Of a stretch of 64,000 nt of DNA, positions 50,801 to 62,410 are shown piece after piece (within the stretch, counting starts at the first letter, position 1; every line of letters starts with the position of its first letter). The translations under genes were made by a program, and so were the position numbers. The notes below the pieces were generated by a model. That model was not told the DNA's origin. It saw only the letters and a list, made by a program, of their open reading frames with translations, and did no database searches. Source of the stretch: Symsagittifera roscoffensis (taxonomy: Eukaryota > Xenacoelomorpha > Acoela > Convolutidae); the NCBI RefSeq assembly GCF_963678635.1, contig NC_087062.1, positions 64,577,253 through 64,641,252 on the forward strand, read 5' to 3'.

Positions 50801-53800
50801 TTACCGCTTTCTCGCTCGTGTTTGCGAAGTGGCTGTTTTGCCTTGTTGTCAAAATTTGTTAAGGATGTTTGCATTTTGAATACTGTTCTTACTAAAAGTT
50901 TGTATTGTGTTATTTGCAAAATTATCAACTCAGATTTGGTTTTTCAGTTTTATCCTTTCAAAAGTTTTTTTTGCGTTGTTTTATCCAGTGTAAAAGGTCT
51001 TGACGGATAATTTATTGACTGAGCTGACTCATTTTGTATAAGTGTTTTATGACAACCATTTTTGGGTCCAACTGGGGTCTGCTCAAGACTGGCAGTTGGC
51101 CTAATTATCATATTTTACTAAAAATAAACTTATACACATCACGACAAAGGTATGAAAATGTTGATAGTCCACTTCGACAATTTTAAGTAGTTATATCGAC
51201 TAAGTAGCTTTATAAGTATCAGTTTCGATGTGCTAGCTTGTTTTTCTAAAAATCTTCTGGTTCTGTGAAGTGTTATTAAACGAAGTGAAAACACTTTAAG
51301 TCGATTGAGTTTTTTTTCAGGGCGGTGTGTTGAATGTTTTAAGCTCAAGTTTGATTTTCCTTGGTTTGACGTTTGCTTTTTAAGTTATTTTTTTTTTGCT
51401 AAATGAAAGCAAATTACGCTCTCCAGTTATAAAAAGGCAAATTGCGCAAAAAAAGGTGGCCTTGAGTTTCAAATGTGAATTTTAATTTTAAGAGTTCCTA
51501 AAAAAAAGTTCTTCAAAAAAGTTTGGTATAGGTAATGATAGCTAAATTAAGTCACAAACATTTGAAAAACAAGATGGGGATGCATTGCCAGATCCTTTTT
51601 GAACTGGATCCTCATTGTGTATGGCAAAAAATTCAGACCCGTTTTTCTCGGTTCTGAAAACTTTTTCAAACATCCCTTTAAAATCTGGATAACGACTGAA
51701 AGGGGTTTTTTTTTATTTGATCCTAAAGTTGAACTAAAAAGGTTCTTTGATGTAAAATCCTTGATGCTGCAAAAATCCCTCCTACTTCTTAGTTACTTTC
51801 CTTTTTACGAGAGTGGTCGTCGTAACCAGTAACTTAAAAATAGGTAATTGAGTTTCAATCGGGACGTGTTTTATATTGAACGTTTTTGTCTTTTAAGGTG
51901 ACTAAGATAGAACGCTTAAGGTTTAAAAGGTGGCAATAAATTTTCTAGTGGAATTTGATTTTTACACCAGCATAGCTTGTGTTATAGTATGAACTATCTT
52001 TTTTTCCAACCTAAGTCGCAAATATTGTTGCGACGCAAATATTGTTGCGGCAAAATGTGTTCATTTGAAAGTGTTCATTTTGATCAATACCCAGCTAATA
52101 ATTACAACCATTGCTAAGGATATTAACACGGACTATTAAATTACAAATTCCTGTTTGATAAAAAAAAGTTTTTTTGAGACGTTTTGGAAAATTTTCCTTT
52201 TTCTCAGAAACTACTCTACTGAATTTCAAAAGAGCGGTACTAATGGCGAGTTCGGCCACTCGCCTGTTTGCCTGGATGCTCCCCTAGTCTCTTTCTACCT
52301 TACCCTACTTTCTACAGCCTTCGAAAAAGTGTGTGGGGGAATTTTCGACCCCAATTTTTGGATTTTTTGTATTTTCACGAAAACTAACCACCCAAATCTG
52401 AGATTTTGGGTTCAATAGATAGAAAAGGTTTTGGAGAGCTCCCCTGAATAAGCGGCTACGCCCAATTTTTTACACAAAATGTTATGGCCCTCAAAATAGT
52501 CACTTTTTCGATTTTTTGACAATGTTATGAAACTTTTACTTTTTTTCTCAAAAACTACCCTCCCAAATCTGAGATTTTAGTTTTGGTCGAACGGACGGGT
52601 TGTGGATAGCTCCTCTTCTTCAGCGGTTACGCTCAATTTTTTTCACACAAAAAGTTATTACCCTCAGAAAAGTCAAACTTACGATTTTTCTAACCGCTTT
52701 TTCAAATTTTTTCGGTTTTTCTCATTAACTACCCTCCCAAATCTTAGATTTTGGTTTCAATGAGTAGAATGGGTTATGGGAAGCTCCGCTTCATTAATGA
52801 TTACGCCTTAATTTTTCTACACGAAATATTCGATTTGACTGTTTTTCCAAACTTTTCGATTTTTCTCGAAAACTACAAGCTCAAATCTGAGGTTTTGGTT
52901 TCAATGAGAAGAATTGGTTGTTGGGAGCTCCACTGCATAAACGATTACGCCTAAATTTTTATACACAAAAGGTAGGACCCTCCGAAAAGTCGAATTTTTG
53001 ATTTTTGACCTTTTTTCTTAAACATTTTAACTTTTCTCAAAAACTACCCTTGCGAGTTTGAGATATTGGTATCAATGAAGAGAGAAAGGGCTCTCTGTGT
53101 AAGCGCTTACGTTCAAATTTTTTAACACAAAAAATTTATGTTTCAGAAAAGTCTGTTTTAAATTTTGTAAGAAGCCTCCGTGCATAAACTGCTACGCATT
53201 TAAGTTTGAGCAAGAAACATGTTTCTGGGAAAATTCCTGAATTACAAAATTTATCACTGATTTTTATATAGAGCAACGACCAAGGTTATGGGAGAAGATC
53301 AATGCATAAATTTTCTAAACCTACTTCATCCCGCATCAGTACAAAAAATTCAAGTGATAACCAAAGAGATAACATATATATATCTTTGGTTCATGATTTC
53401 TGAACACTCTTTCAATAAAATGAAAAGTGTGCATTTACAGCTGTCTTGGCTCAGTTTCTATTGTTAAGGCAGCCTAACAGAGATAAAATATTTCTTGGAA
53501 AATGTGAACGTTTATTTAGGAATCCTTTGCGAGAGCTAAAAACTGGGTAAAGGAGCTCAATCTGCAGGCAAATAATATTGTCATTGCCTTGGCCGGAAAC
53601 AAGTGTGATTTGGAACCACAAAGAGCCGTGTCTAGAGCGGTTTGTTTCCTTTTCTAACTTGGTTAATTTATTTTGCTTATAACTTGTCTGATTGAGTTTG
53701 ATAATTTTGAAGGAAGCGCAGCAATATGCGGAAGATCAGAACTTACTCTTCATGGAGACGTCTGCAAAGACAGCGATCAATGTGAGCGAAATATTCATGG

Positions 53801-54013
53801 AAATCGGTTAGTAAACCTATTTTTATGTGTCTGAGAAAAGACTTTTTGTTTGAATAGAGGCTATCGACTGTCACCAATGGCTGCTTGAAACTACCTGTTT
53901 TTTTTTAAGCTAAGACGCTGCCAAAGGGCGGAGGACCCAAAGCAGACGGAGGAATTAACTTGAATCCCGGTCGTGCCGGCAACCAGAGATCATTTGGCTG
54001 CTGCAACAAATAA
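47844..54013 (+). CDS. Rab5: Rab5 small GTPase, five exons
   Basis: Early-endosome GTPase. Exons: 47,844-48,033; 48,313-48,464; 53,520-53,639; 53,713-53,806; 53,910-54,013. They sum to 660 nt, 219 residues plus TAA, the usual Rab5 length. All introns are GT-AG; phases are 1, 0, 0, 1. Motifs: GESAVGKSS (P-loop), STIGAAF (switch I Thr), WDTAGQERY (switch II with catalytic Gln), GNKCD and ETSAKT (base binding), C-terminal CCNK for geranylgeranylation. GNKCD replaces the more usual GNKAD. Intron 2 is 5.05 kb; the others are 70-280 bp. The promoter may be LTR-derived. The gene looks intact and under constraint, unlike the duplicate at 44.3 kb. The N-terminal 25 residues are Ser/Ala-rich and divergent, as is normal. 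Confidence 0.95.
48905..49250 (+). repeat. dispersed repeat, copy 1
   Basis: Shares blocks in the same order with 55,440-55,740: CGGATCGCTGAACAGGACGTGCTGGC (here) and CGAATCGCTAAACATTGGACGTGCTGGC (there), ATACTATCG, GATGTTACA, GTGCTTTTTGTTCCGAC, CACGC, GAGTGATATATCAT and AAACCCTTTGAGTC. The start, GGTGTAGCAGAATGGGCGG, resembles a tRNA A box, so a SINE is possible. Confidence 0.6.
50100..50330 (+). repeat. dispersed repeat, copy 2 (3' part)
   Basis: Matches the 3' parts of the other two copies: TTCCGACCATTGAAAATGGGG, GTGTTTTAGTGTTTCG, TTTTCCACGCAAAAT, GAGTGATATATCATATTAAAGCCC and TTCAGTCG. It lacks the left part. Confidence 0.6.
52190..53190 (+). repeat. 165-bp tandem repeat, about 5-6 diverged copies
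   Basis: Core AACTACCCTCCCAAATCTGAG-like occurs near 52,208, 52,378, 52,545, 52,723, 52,868 and 53,036 (spacing 145-178 bp). Each is followed by GATTTTGGTTTCAATG, a GGGAGCTCC segment, and GATTACGCC-like sequence. Diverged satellite inside intron 2 of Rab5. Confidence 0.75.
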
Positions 54014-55439
54014 GTAGTCGAAACAAACAGAACAGACGTAAATTTCCATGATTAGATTAAACTTTAACCTATTTTCAGCATTTTGAACTCTCGATCCTTG
54101 CACGCATAGGCCGTTTAAATGGATAGATAACTTCTTTTTTTTTCATGGGATATTGTAAGTATGTTATAAAGAGAATGTCATAATTACCTTTGCGATAATA
54201 TAAAAATGTGCTATTTTCATGAGATAAGATGAAAATGTCTAACGGCATTTTATCTTCTAAATTTGATTGACTGCGTCTTGATTTCAAAAAGGTTTTGAAA
54301 TGGTTCAACGGATAGTGGTTCAATCCTTTTTATTCGATTGCTTTATTGAGAAAAAAATCGACTGCAGACTTTCCCTTGTTAAAATGTGAATGAAAAGTTA
54401 TTGAGTTTCAAACTAATGGTAGAGCTGATATCTGTTATGAAGGAATTTTAGGCTCAAATTTGAGAATCAAGGCAAATTGTTTACAAAATATGTTTGAAAT
54501 CTATTGGCGCTGTATAAGTAGTCATTTTCTATAATTAAAATCCTATCTTTATAGCCCGAAGTCATTCGTCACTCGATCAACTGTTTTCATAAATTATTCA
54601 TCCCTATTCAAGTTCAAACTATTCTCAAAATCAGTCGATATAACACCATCGGTTGTTTGTAAACCAGCCGAAGTGCAAACTAGAGGTATTTATATGAATT
54701 TACCAAAAATAGTAGGCTGCGTCAAAGTACCCAGAAGCCAGAATTGTAACAAATGCGAAAATCATTCAAACATACCCTTATATGATCTAACTTCTGCATT
54801 TTTTACATTCCCTTTTTCATTTTTTTTTTCAGATTACGGCTGGTTTATTCATACTCAGTTGCATTGACTTATAAATTTATCTTTTCAAATTGAGATAAGG
54901 TTTTCCTTCATGAATGAAAGAAGTCAAATCTTCAGGAGGAAAATCTTTGTATTCTTGAATCGAAATTGAGGTTTTCTGTACTACTAAATTTACATTTATT
55001 TTAACAATTATACATGTGTAGAAAATTTATTTTGTGCTAAATGCGTTTTTTCAGTCAGCAAACATCTAATGATTTTTCGTGATGCAAGAGCTAAAAAAAA
55101 GAATGACGTAGCCGCTCAAGCTACGTTTTTTTGCGGCTATATGAAGTAACTTGCTTTCAGTCACCATTCGGATGAAGTGGAATGACGCGTTTACATGATA
55201 AAAACGAAAACATGAGCAAAATAACGAAGCCAGTTTGCAAGGGACGGACGTTCGCGTTTTTTTTTTGTCAATAGAGGCTCGAGTTCCTCGCGCAGCAGTT
55301 TACACAGATGCATAATTGAGTTGCAAATAATACCTATAATCAGTTTTTGCTCCACATTTCTCAGAATCAATTTTTAGTTTGGAGCTTTTGCTTTTCATGT
55401 GCCATAAGAAAATGTTACAAAACGAAAAGATAACTGTCC
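54014..55439. other. Rab5 3' flank, no further gene seen
   Basis: AT-rich. No clear AATAAA could be tied to Rab5. A short inverted repeat (GCCGC...GCGGC) lies near 55,090-55,140. Open frames are short and lack coding character. Confidence 0.5.
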
Positions 55440-55740
55440 CGGTACAGACTTTGTGTATCACAATGAGCGAATCGCTAAACATTGGACGTGCTGGCATGCT
55501 CGACTATTCAAAAATAAATATTTCTTCGCCCGTATATACTATCGGTTGCTTTAATGTTAGGAAAATCGAATGTTACATGTGCTTTTTGTTCCGACTATTG
55601 AAAATGGGGAAGAACTCAGTGTTAGGGTGTGTTTTACTTTTTTTTGTTTTTTTTTTCACGCGAAATCAGGTAACTCAAAGAATCATCTATATTGGTTGAG
55701 TGATATATCATATTAAAGCCCTTTCAGTCTTTAAAATCAA
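55440..55740 (+). repeat. dispersed repeat, copy 3
   Basis: Third copy of the family in Rab5 intron 2: GGACGTGCTGGCATGCTCG, ATACTATCGG, TGTGCTTTTTGTTCCGACTA, TTGAAAATGGGGAAGAACTC and GTGATATATCATATTAAAGC. It shows that the repeat is mobile or segmentally copied. Confidence 0.6.
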
Positions 55741-55917
55741 ATTAAGCCGTAAAAACTTAGTTCGAAAGCCGTAAAAACCAGATAAAATAATGGTCGAGCT
55801 TTCTAGCGCCATTTAAGGAACAAAATTTTTTACGAGTTGTTGTAGTTTGAAAAAAAGATTGGAACTTGCATAGCATCTGTTCTCTGCTTTATTATTGGCC
55901 AGTGTTTGTCATTAATT

Positions 55918-55992
55918 AAGCTTCCTTGGCTGAATGTATAGAGCGTAAGGTTCTTAATATCTTGGTCGTATGTTCGAATCCGACACGTAGCC
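55918..55992 (+). pseudogene. tRNA-Lys(CTT)-like relic
   Basis: Resembles tRNA-Lys(CTT): a D-arm part (ATAGAGCG), an anticodon loop TTCTTAA with CTT, and a T loop with GTTCGAATCC. The acceptor stem does not pair, and the T and anticodon stems have mismatches, so it is a pseudogene or the head of a tRNA-derived SINE. Confidence 0.4.
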
Positions 55993-56639
55993 GAATTTTT
56001 TAAACTAATTTAAGGCTAATTTCTATTTTTTACTTTCGCATTTTATAGAGCTGCTTTTTGTCGTGTACTCACTAGTGTTTGCGAAGCGCAGTTTGGTCTC
56101 GGTGTTTACTGTTGCTATAAAAATTCCAGACTTTGCCCACATACTTGAATCAAACCAAGAACAGAAACGTCGCAAATTGAAAAAAAAAACTGTTGAACGC
56201 AGCGCGGACTCTTATTTATGTTGTGATGTTTTTTTCCAAAAAAAAAACAATCAAGTGTCAGTTTTCTTTTTTCAGATTTTCAAGTTAAGTGAAATTTACT
56301 TAATGAACCAGTTTTCTCAGATTGAGTTGATTATATCAAAAAATTTCAATCTTAATTTGTTCTTGAAATTCAGAGCTTTAAAAACATTTATTTGTACTTT
56401 GAACTTCCAAATTTGATTTTTAAAAAAAGTAAAAAAAAAACAAGGTTATTTTCTGTTTCCTTGCGTTCGTTGAACTTTTCTCCAAATGTCTGAGTTATTA
56501 GTTGGTGTAAGGATTAGGTTTTATCATAAGTTTTGCACAAGACACTATAGTGAAATTGTTCATTACGAGGCGAAACTATGCACTGAATAGGCGCACACTT
56601 TCGTGTTTGCAGGTCTCTGGACTCCAGAGTTGAGTCTAA

Positions 56640-56895
56640 GTCTATTAACATGTTCTAAAAGGTAAGCGATTTCGACGCACAAGTTTTCCGTGGATTCCGC
56701 TACCAAATGCCTGTAATGTAAGCTTTGTCGCCACATAAGTTTTACCGCGGATTCCTTAAAAAAGGAATATAGTTAGTTTTCTGGAATCTCGCAAAATCTT
56801 AATGGATGCCGCAAAATGTAAGCGGATTCCGCAAAAGTGAGTGAAATCCGCTAAATTTGTAAGCGTAACCCGCCAATGAAAGTGGTTTCCTCAAT
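56640..56895 (+). repeat. GGATTCCGC-type degenerate short repeats, array 1
   Basis: Repeated 18-22-bp units around GCGGATTCCGCAAAATGTAA: TGGATTCCGCTACC (56,691), GCGGATTCCTT (56,748), GGATGCCGCAAAATGTAAGC (56,803), GGATTCCGCAAAAGTGAG (56,823), AAATCCGCTAAATTTGTAAG (56,845). Function unknown. Confidence 0.65.
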
Positions 56896-57675
56896 TTTGC
56901 TTTAAGCTGAACTACACCAGTTCTTGCGGTTGAACAATTGAAAACATTTTATCTAGCAATGCGGAATTTTTAAGCAAGGACGTAACTATTGTCACATGAA
57001 TTCATGAACAAATCTTACATCATTTGTTAACCAAATCGGTGGATATATTATTTTGTATTTGAGATAAATGTCCCAGCAAGCATTTCTCAGGATCACTCGG
57101 AAAAACAATCACCGGAGAAAATCATTGTGAGATTTTAATGGTTTGAGAATGGTTTAAAATCGTTAGTATTTGAGATGAGATAGGTGAGTGTTTCTGAGCG
57201 CATTTTTGAAATTGCGATTGTTTTTTTTTTTAAAAAGATTCAAAACTAAGACAACTGATGAATTGAAATATCCAATTTTATGCTTTCAGCTAGGGTAATT
57301 ACTTGAAACTGGGTTCTATTTTCAAGTTGGAATATATATATATGTTTTTAAAAAGTGTGAATCATAAATTTTTCTCCAAATTACAAGAGCATTGAAGAAA
57401 TATAGTTTTCCTCTTAAAGTTCGAGAAACATTAATGAAAAAAATTCCTCTTAATGAAAAAAAAAACATTGGCGGGAGTTGAGATCGAATTTGTAAAATCC
57501 GGGCAGGAAATGAAATCGAAGATGTTGCGGGCAGTAATTGAGATCGAAGTTGGGTGCAACTTGTCAGTAATTAAGTTCAAACGATTGGGGTAGCTCAACT
57601 GTTAGCAGTTGTGAGATTGAACTTGCTTGTGACCTACCTACTGGTAAAATGATTTTTACTTTTAAACGCTATTTT

Positions 57676-57875
57676 ATATGAAGTGAAATCCGCAAACAAA
57701 ATGCGGACTCCGCTTACAATTTGTTTATTCCACTTGCAATTTGCTGACTCCGCACTCAATTTGCAGCTTCCGCAACAGCTCTTTACTATAAAGTATATAA
57801 TTTTGCTATACACACATGTCATCACTTGGATTCCACCAAATATTCTGGATTCCGTGTTGCGGATTCCAAAAATTC
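57676..57875 (-). repeat. GGATTCCGC-type degenerate short repeats, array 2
   Basis: The same units, largely in opposite orientation: GAAATCCGCAAAC (57,682), GCGGACTCCGCTTACAATTTG (57,702), TTCCACTTGCAATTTGCTGAC (57,726), CTCCGCACTCAATTTGCAGC (57,747), then GGATTCCACC and TGCGGATTCC at 57,830-57,870. Together with array 1 it forms a loose inverted pair about 0.8 kb apart. Confidence 0.6.
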
Positions 57876-57899
57876 GCCTCTTTTTGAAGCAATTTTGAG

Positions 57900-60800
57900 C
57901 AGTAAACTGTTTTAGCTATTTATTTGTGGAATCCAAAACAAGAAATAAGGTCAAGTAAATGTAGCAATGTTGCTGTTTCTGTGACAAGTCTAATTTTGGC
58001 TTGCTGCGAAATCCTCTCAAAATTCACAAAGTTCCAGTTGGGCTTCGTAGTGTAGGAATTTGATAACATCTATTTTTATCTTTGTTAGTGGCTATCATTT
58101 GCCGATTGCTAAGCGTCTGTGGCACAGATAGAAAGACATGAGGCTCTCCATCAACTCTCTAGAGACTCAACGCTGAACTTAGCTCTTGTTTTGCTTACAT
58201 TTGGTGGCTTTTTTGCTGATTAGCATTCGCATTTAATTAGTATCTGTAGCTGCTTTAGTGGTGGCTACAGCATTAGTTAGTGGTTACAGTATTGTAAGTA
58301 AACTTGCTCGGGTTGGTGCCGCAGAGGCAATGAATTGAGATTTCTATTCTCCAGGTCTGAGATTCAGGTTAGGCACAATGGAATAGTTTTATTATTCATG
58401 GTTTATTTCTATTCTTTCTTTTTCAGTTTTGCTCTGTGTCCTTTTCTCGCGTGTGTTTGCGAAGTGCAGTTTCACCTCTGTGTTTGAAAAAGTAACCGTA
58501 TTTTGGTCGGGTGATGTCTATACCCAGCGAGATATTATTATACAATCCGTCACTTTTTTCAAGCTAAAGTTGCACATTTAGAAGCAAAATTTTAAGTAAA
58601 TTATGTAATAACATCTTTAATGAGAACATCTTATTATATCCGCTTTAAAAAGATTGATCTTTGCTGCTTGATTTCTAATTAAAAATTGTGCTTAAAAATA
58701 GTCAGCATGATCAATTATTTATGTTACGGCATGTTCTTCCTTTAGTTTTTCCTTTTTAGAGTTGTTTGCTGTTATATAGCCTATAGTAGCGAAGTGCTGT
58801 TCTGTCTTTTTTGACAAATTTCCATTCCAACAGCCTCTTCCTAATTTTTTTTAAAGATTTTTGCGAGAGTTAGTGTGTAGGTGTTGAATGGAATTGATCT
58901 CGTGCTAAGAACGAAAAGGAGGCAATTTTCCATCGGTTATGTTACGGCGTGATTGGGTAGCAGGAAATTGTTCGTAGTGGTATATTTGAATTATCTCCTG
59001 TTAGCTGTAAGGGAAAATACTTTTGAGTGAAAAAAACCATAAATTTGGCTGAAGAGTCAAACGCTTGTCAGCAGTAATAACCATTTGTATCAGATGTTTT
59101 ACATATCTTAGTAAATTTGATAAACCCTGCTTTTTTCCATCGGTTTTTGGAAGAAAGGAAAAATGTGAATCGTATTGACCGCTTATTGTTCGGAATATTA
59201 GAGGTATTTTTGTTTTTGAATTACTGGGTGTTACTGCTACTTCAGGTTGTTTCAAAAAAGACAGAAAGTTTTGTATGGGAGCAAATTTTAACCAGAGTTG
59301 CCTTGTTTTGAAATGGAAAACACATAAGTCGGTCATTGCTAGTCCGGAGGCTGCGCATGGTGTATCCTCCGTAATGTAGCTTGTAGTGTCCTTGATCTGG
59401 TAGATGGCTAAATTTGCGTTATTGTAGCGCTGTCCGTGGTAACTCTGGTGTTCCTTTGTTCTGAGATTGTTTCAATCTCCGAATATATTCGCGTAAAAAA
59501 GAAGTATGGCCAGCGTTTTCGTTGGGTACGTGCAAAAAGGTATCGAAAGACATAGTTGAAAGAACATTAATTTTTGTGTCGAAGGCAACTACGATGTAGC
59601 TATATAACTTTTATTCTCTAGAATTATGTTTCGTTTGAAGGCTAAGACACTGAGTATTTTGATAACCGACGTTCAAAACCAGCCGATAAATCAAGAGGGA
59701 ATCATTTTTTTCGAGGGTAGATAGATTTTTTCGAGAATATTGCGCTGAAGGTCTGCTTACTGTATTAAGATGATGCTATAATTATGGACAATGAAGGTTT
59801 CTAAATTTCTGTAACATTGTTAAGCAGTTTTGGGAATTCAACAAGTTGTGAGTATTCAATTCAACGATAACTGAAGGACCAATTAAAACTGCAACAACGC
59901 AGATAGCTTGTTTTAAAATTTATAACCGTGAAGAGGCGTTCGATTGAAAGGTACATTTTTGCCAAAAGTAACACAACTAGTGTTTTTTCACACTGGAATT
60001 AGTCCTGTTAACGTAAAAATAGCGCATCAATATAAGCGGGGCCCCACTTGATTTTGCTATTGTCAGATAATTATAATTGCTTCAGTTGCTAGGGAATTCA
60101 TATTGAAGTTTGAATTACCAGTTGCCGAAATTAAACCCGTATTCTAAACCATTAGTAGGATCAGAATGGTAGTCAATGCTCCCCAGTTTTCTTTGTAGAT
60201 TTACGCTTTGTGACAGAGCATATTATATTTTGTTTGAAATTTGATGAGGTGATTCTTTCACAATCCAAAAAAGAGGAGAATTTGAAGAACATAGCTGTGC
60301 CTTGAACCTATTGTCGGATGATCGGTACAAATAAACCCGTAGTTTTGAAATGACGATGAGATTAATATTAGTAGAAGATGTAGAAAAATGCAATCATGCT
60401 TTTGTGATATTATCAGCCGAGGTAGGAGAGATATCTTGCACAATCTTTTGTGAGATGAGTTTCAATGATGCACAATTTGTAAAACAATGGATTTGTATTC
60501 GTCCAGCCTGGCCAGTCTTCGATAGTGTCAGGTCGTTCCTTGTCAGAGACCTAATTTAGTGTCTGGTCTTCAGATCCAGAATTGTCTTCCTGACTATTTT
60601 GATAGTAGTCAATATCAAAAAACTCACCTGGTCAACGAAATTCGGTGGTTCGTACTCGTTTTGTTGCTAGTAGCTACTCACAAGCATGGATTCGTCTGCA
60701 GCTCTAACTCGCGTTTGACTGTTTTCAGTAAGCCACAACAGTAATTGTGGATATTGATTTGTTCCGTCGTCTCGTCTGTCAAACAGTGACTGTGGCGATC

Positions 60801-61173
60801 CCAGGTTTCGCTAAGAGCGGGAAAGCCCATATTCCAGTCCTGAGTAGACTCCCGTTCTAAGGGAACAGTTTTGTTAAGGAGAACCGAGCGAAAATCGCGT
60901 GCCCAGTTCTGGCGGGCAGATTTTAATTAGTGTAGAGAACTCCTAACGAGAGAAAAAAACTCCTAACGAGAGTTGGCTTTTGTTTCTGGGGAATCTACAA
61001 ACCACTCATGTCCAAGTGTTATAATTGAAGCTAGTTATCGACTTCAGTAAGTTGATCCTACAGGTCGTCTATTGTTAGCCTTATTGGTTTGGCCGGACAG
61101 TTAAAAAGATGAAGTACGTCGTGGGGACTATAAAAACAGTTATAATAGATGTTATTGATGTCTTTATCGATTC
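57900..61173. other. unassigned intergenic DNA
   Basis: No gene recognised. It contains further copies of the GTGTTTGCGAAGTGCAGTTT motif (58,455) and a weaker one near 58,780. Short open frames only. Confidence 0.45.
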
Positions 61174-62410
61174 TCAATCCGCAGCGCAGTTGAGCAAGAA
61201 AGCAGCTAGTATGACAAGTAAGCCGACTTTTTCCTGTGTTTTATGGAAATTTTTTGAGCCCGTTAGCTTTGCAGGGTTGCTGTTAATATAATTATTAATT
61301 TCCGTCTGGTGAATGTTTTTCAAAGCAAGATTGTAGTCTGACGATGAGATAGTTTTTTCTACGTCGAGGAATTGTTTAATTTTATTATGATATTTTTCAG
61401 CCAGATTCGGTTTCATTTTTCTTGATATATAGTTTGATTGTGTGGTGTGGTAGACAGCTCTGTGTGATTGGTGAGCTTTGACAAGAATTGTTTGCACATC
61501 ATTCCCTTGTGTGTTTTGACTGGCAAAGTTTCGGTTTCGTAATGAAGAAGCTCAATGAGGCTCATCTTAGTGCAGCCAATTTCAATATTTAGAGCAGTAT
61601 TTTACTGAGTCTGGATTTCATTCCATCTGGTATTGCTGAGCGAGGGCGATCAGACTGGAGCAGCACAATTGAGATCGCTACGCCCAAAGTCTTTTTAAGT
61701 AACACAAAGTGTTTTTTACTGCAACCCCAATTAGCACCGAAAAGTTTTTCAGCAAATTATTTCGTTTTTTTTTTAGTTTGTTCATGATGTCACTGATGTC
61801 CTGATGACGTGTGTAAAAGAAGAGATTATCGAAAACTACGCTAAGGATTTTAGGTTTTTTGCTTGTTGGTAATACACTCTCATTCATGACGACATTAGTT
61901 TTGTGTTTGACCTCTTTGTTCCAAGTCGTCAGGATAGTACTGTGGATTTGTCGGATGAAAGTTTAATATTTCGACTCTCCATCCAGTTGTAAAGGTTTTT
62001 TGAATATGGTTGGACGGTTTTTTTCAATTTTGAGATCAGGATTTTGAGATCAAGTCATCAGCATAGGAGGTCATTTTATTGCTGTTTGCTGATAAGAGAA
62101 GCATAGAGGACATGTAGATATTAAACAGGACAGACGACAAGGCTCCCTGAGAAACACTCTGTTTTGTTTGTCGCATTTTTGATTTTTTTCTAAGTTCTAC
62201 ATAAGTAACGCGTCCTTGTAAATATGATGCGATCCATCTTTTAGTATAAATGGATATGTCAGAAAGTTGGATGTCTTGCAGCTAGATAACGTGATCCACT
62301 GTGTCGAAAGCTGCGGTAAGATCACGCATACCAGTTCGTACTCGTATACATCATTAGTATAATATTCTTCGTTTTTTTTCGATGCCGGGATCGAAATTAT
62401 TTTCATCGTT
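61174..62410 (-). pseudogene. non-LTR (LINE) reverse transcriptase, decayed
   Basis: Minus-strand remnant of a LINE RT of the Jockey/CR1 type. Readable: RDLTAAFDTVDH (near 62,300-62,330), IYTKRWIASYLQGRVTYVEL, SVSQGALSSVLFNIYM, then TSYADDLI with the catalytic YADD near 62,055-62,066. Beyond frameshifts follows LPTSKKPKILSVVFDNLF (61,810-61,870), the usual region downstream of the RT core, and an open stretch to 61,174 that may be the C-terminus. A TAG interrupts shortly after DTVDH. No endonuclease domain was identified upstream (62.4-64 kb). Confidence 0.8.

Larger units (their letters stand above)
48465..53519 (+). other. Rab5 intron 2 (5.05 kb)
   Basis: GTATGT...TTTATTTAG intron, AT-rich. 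It contains two copies of a dispersed repeat (48,905-49,250; 50,100-50,330), a copy of the GTTTGCGAAGTG motif (50,810) and a 165-bp tandem repeat (52,190-53,190). No long open frame has coding character. Confidence 0.85.

Noticed and set aside
51599-51832. ORF of 77 codons in Rab5 intron 2
   Set aside because: AT-rich, no domain, no splice signals, and expected by chance in this length of intron.
57560-57640. tRNA-like segment (GGGGTAGCTCAACTGTTAGCAG)
   Set aside because: Only an A-box-like part; no T loop follows and no cloverleaf can be drawn.
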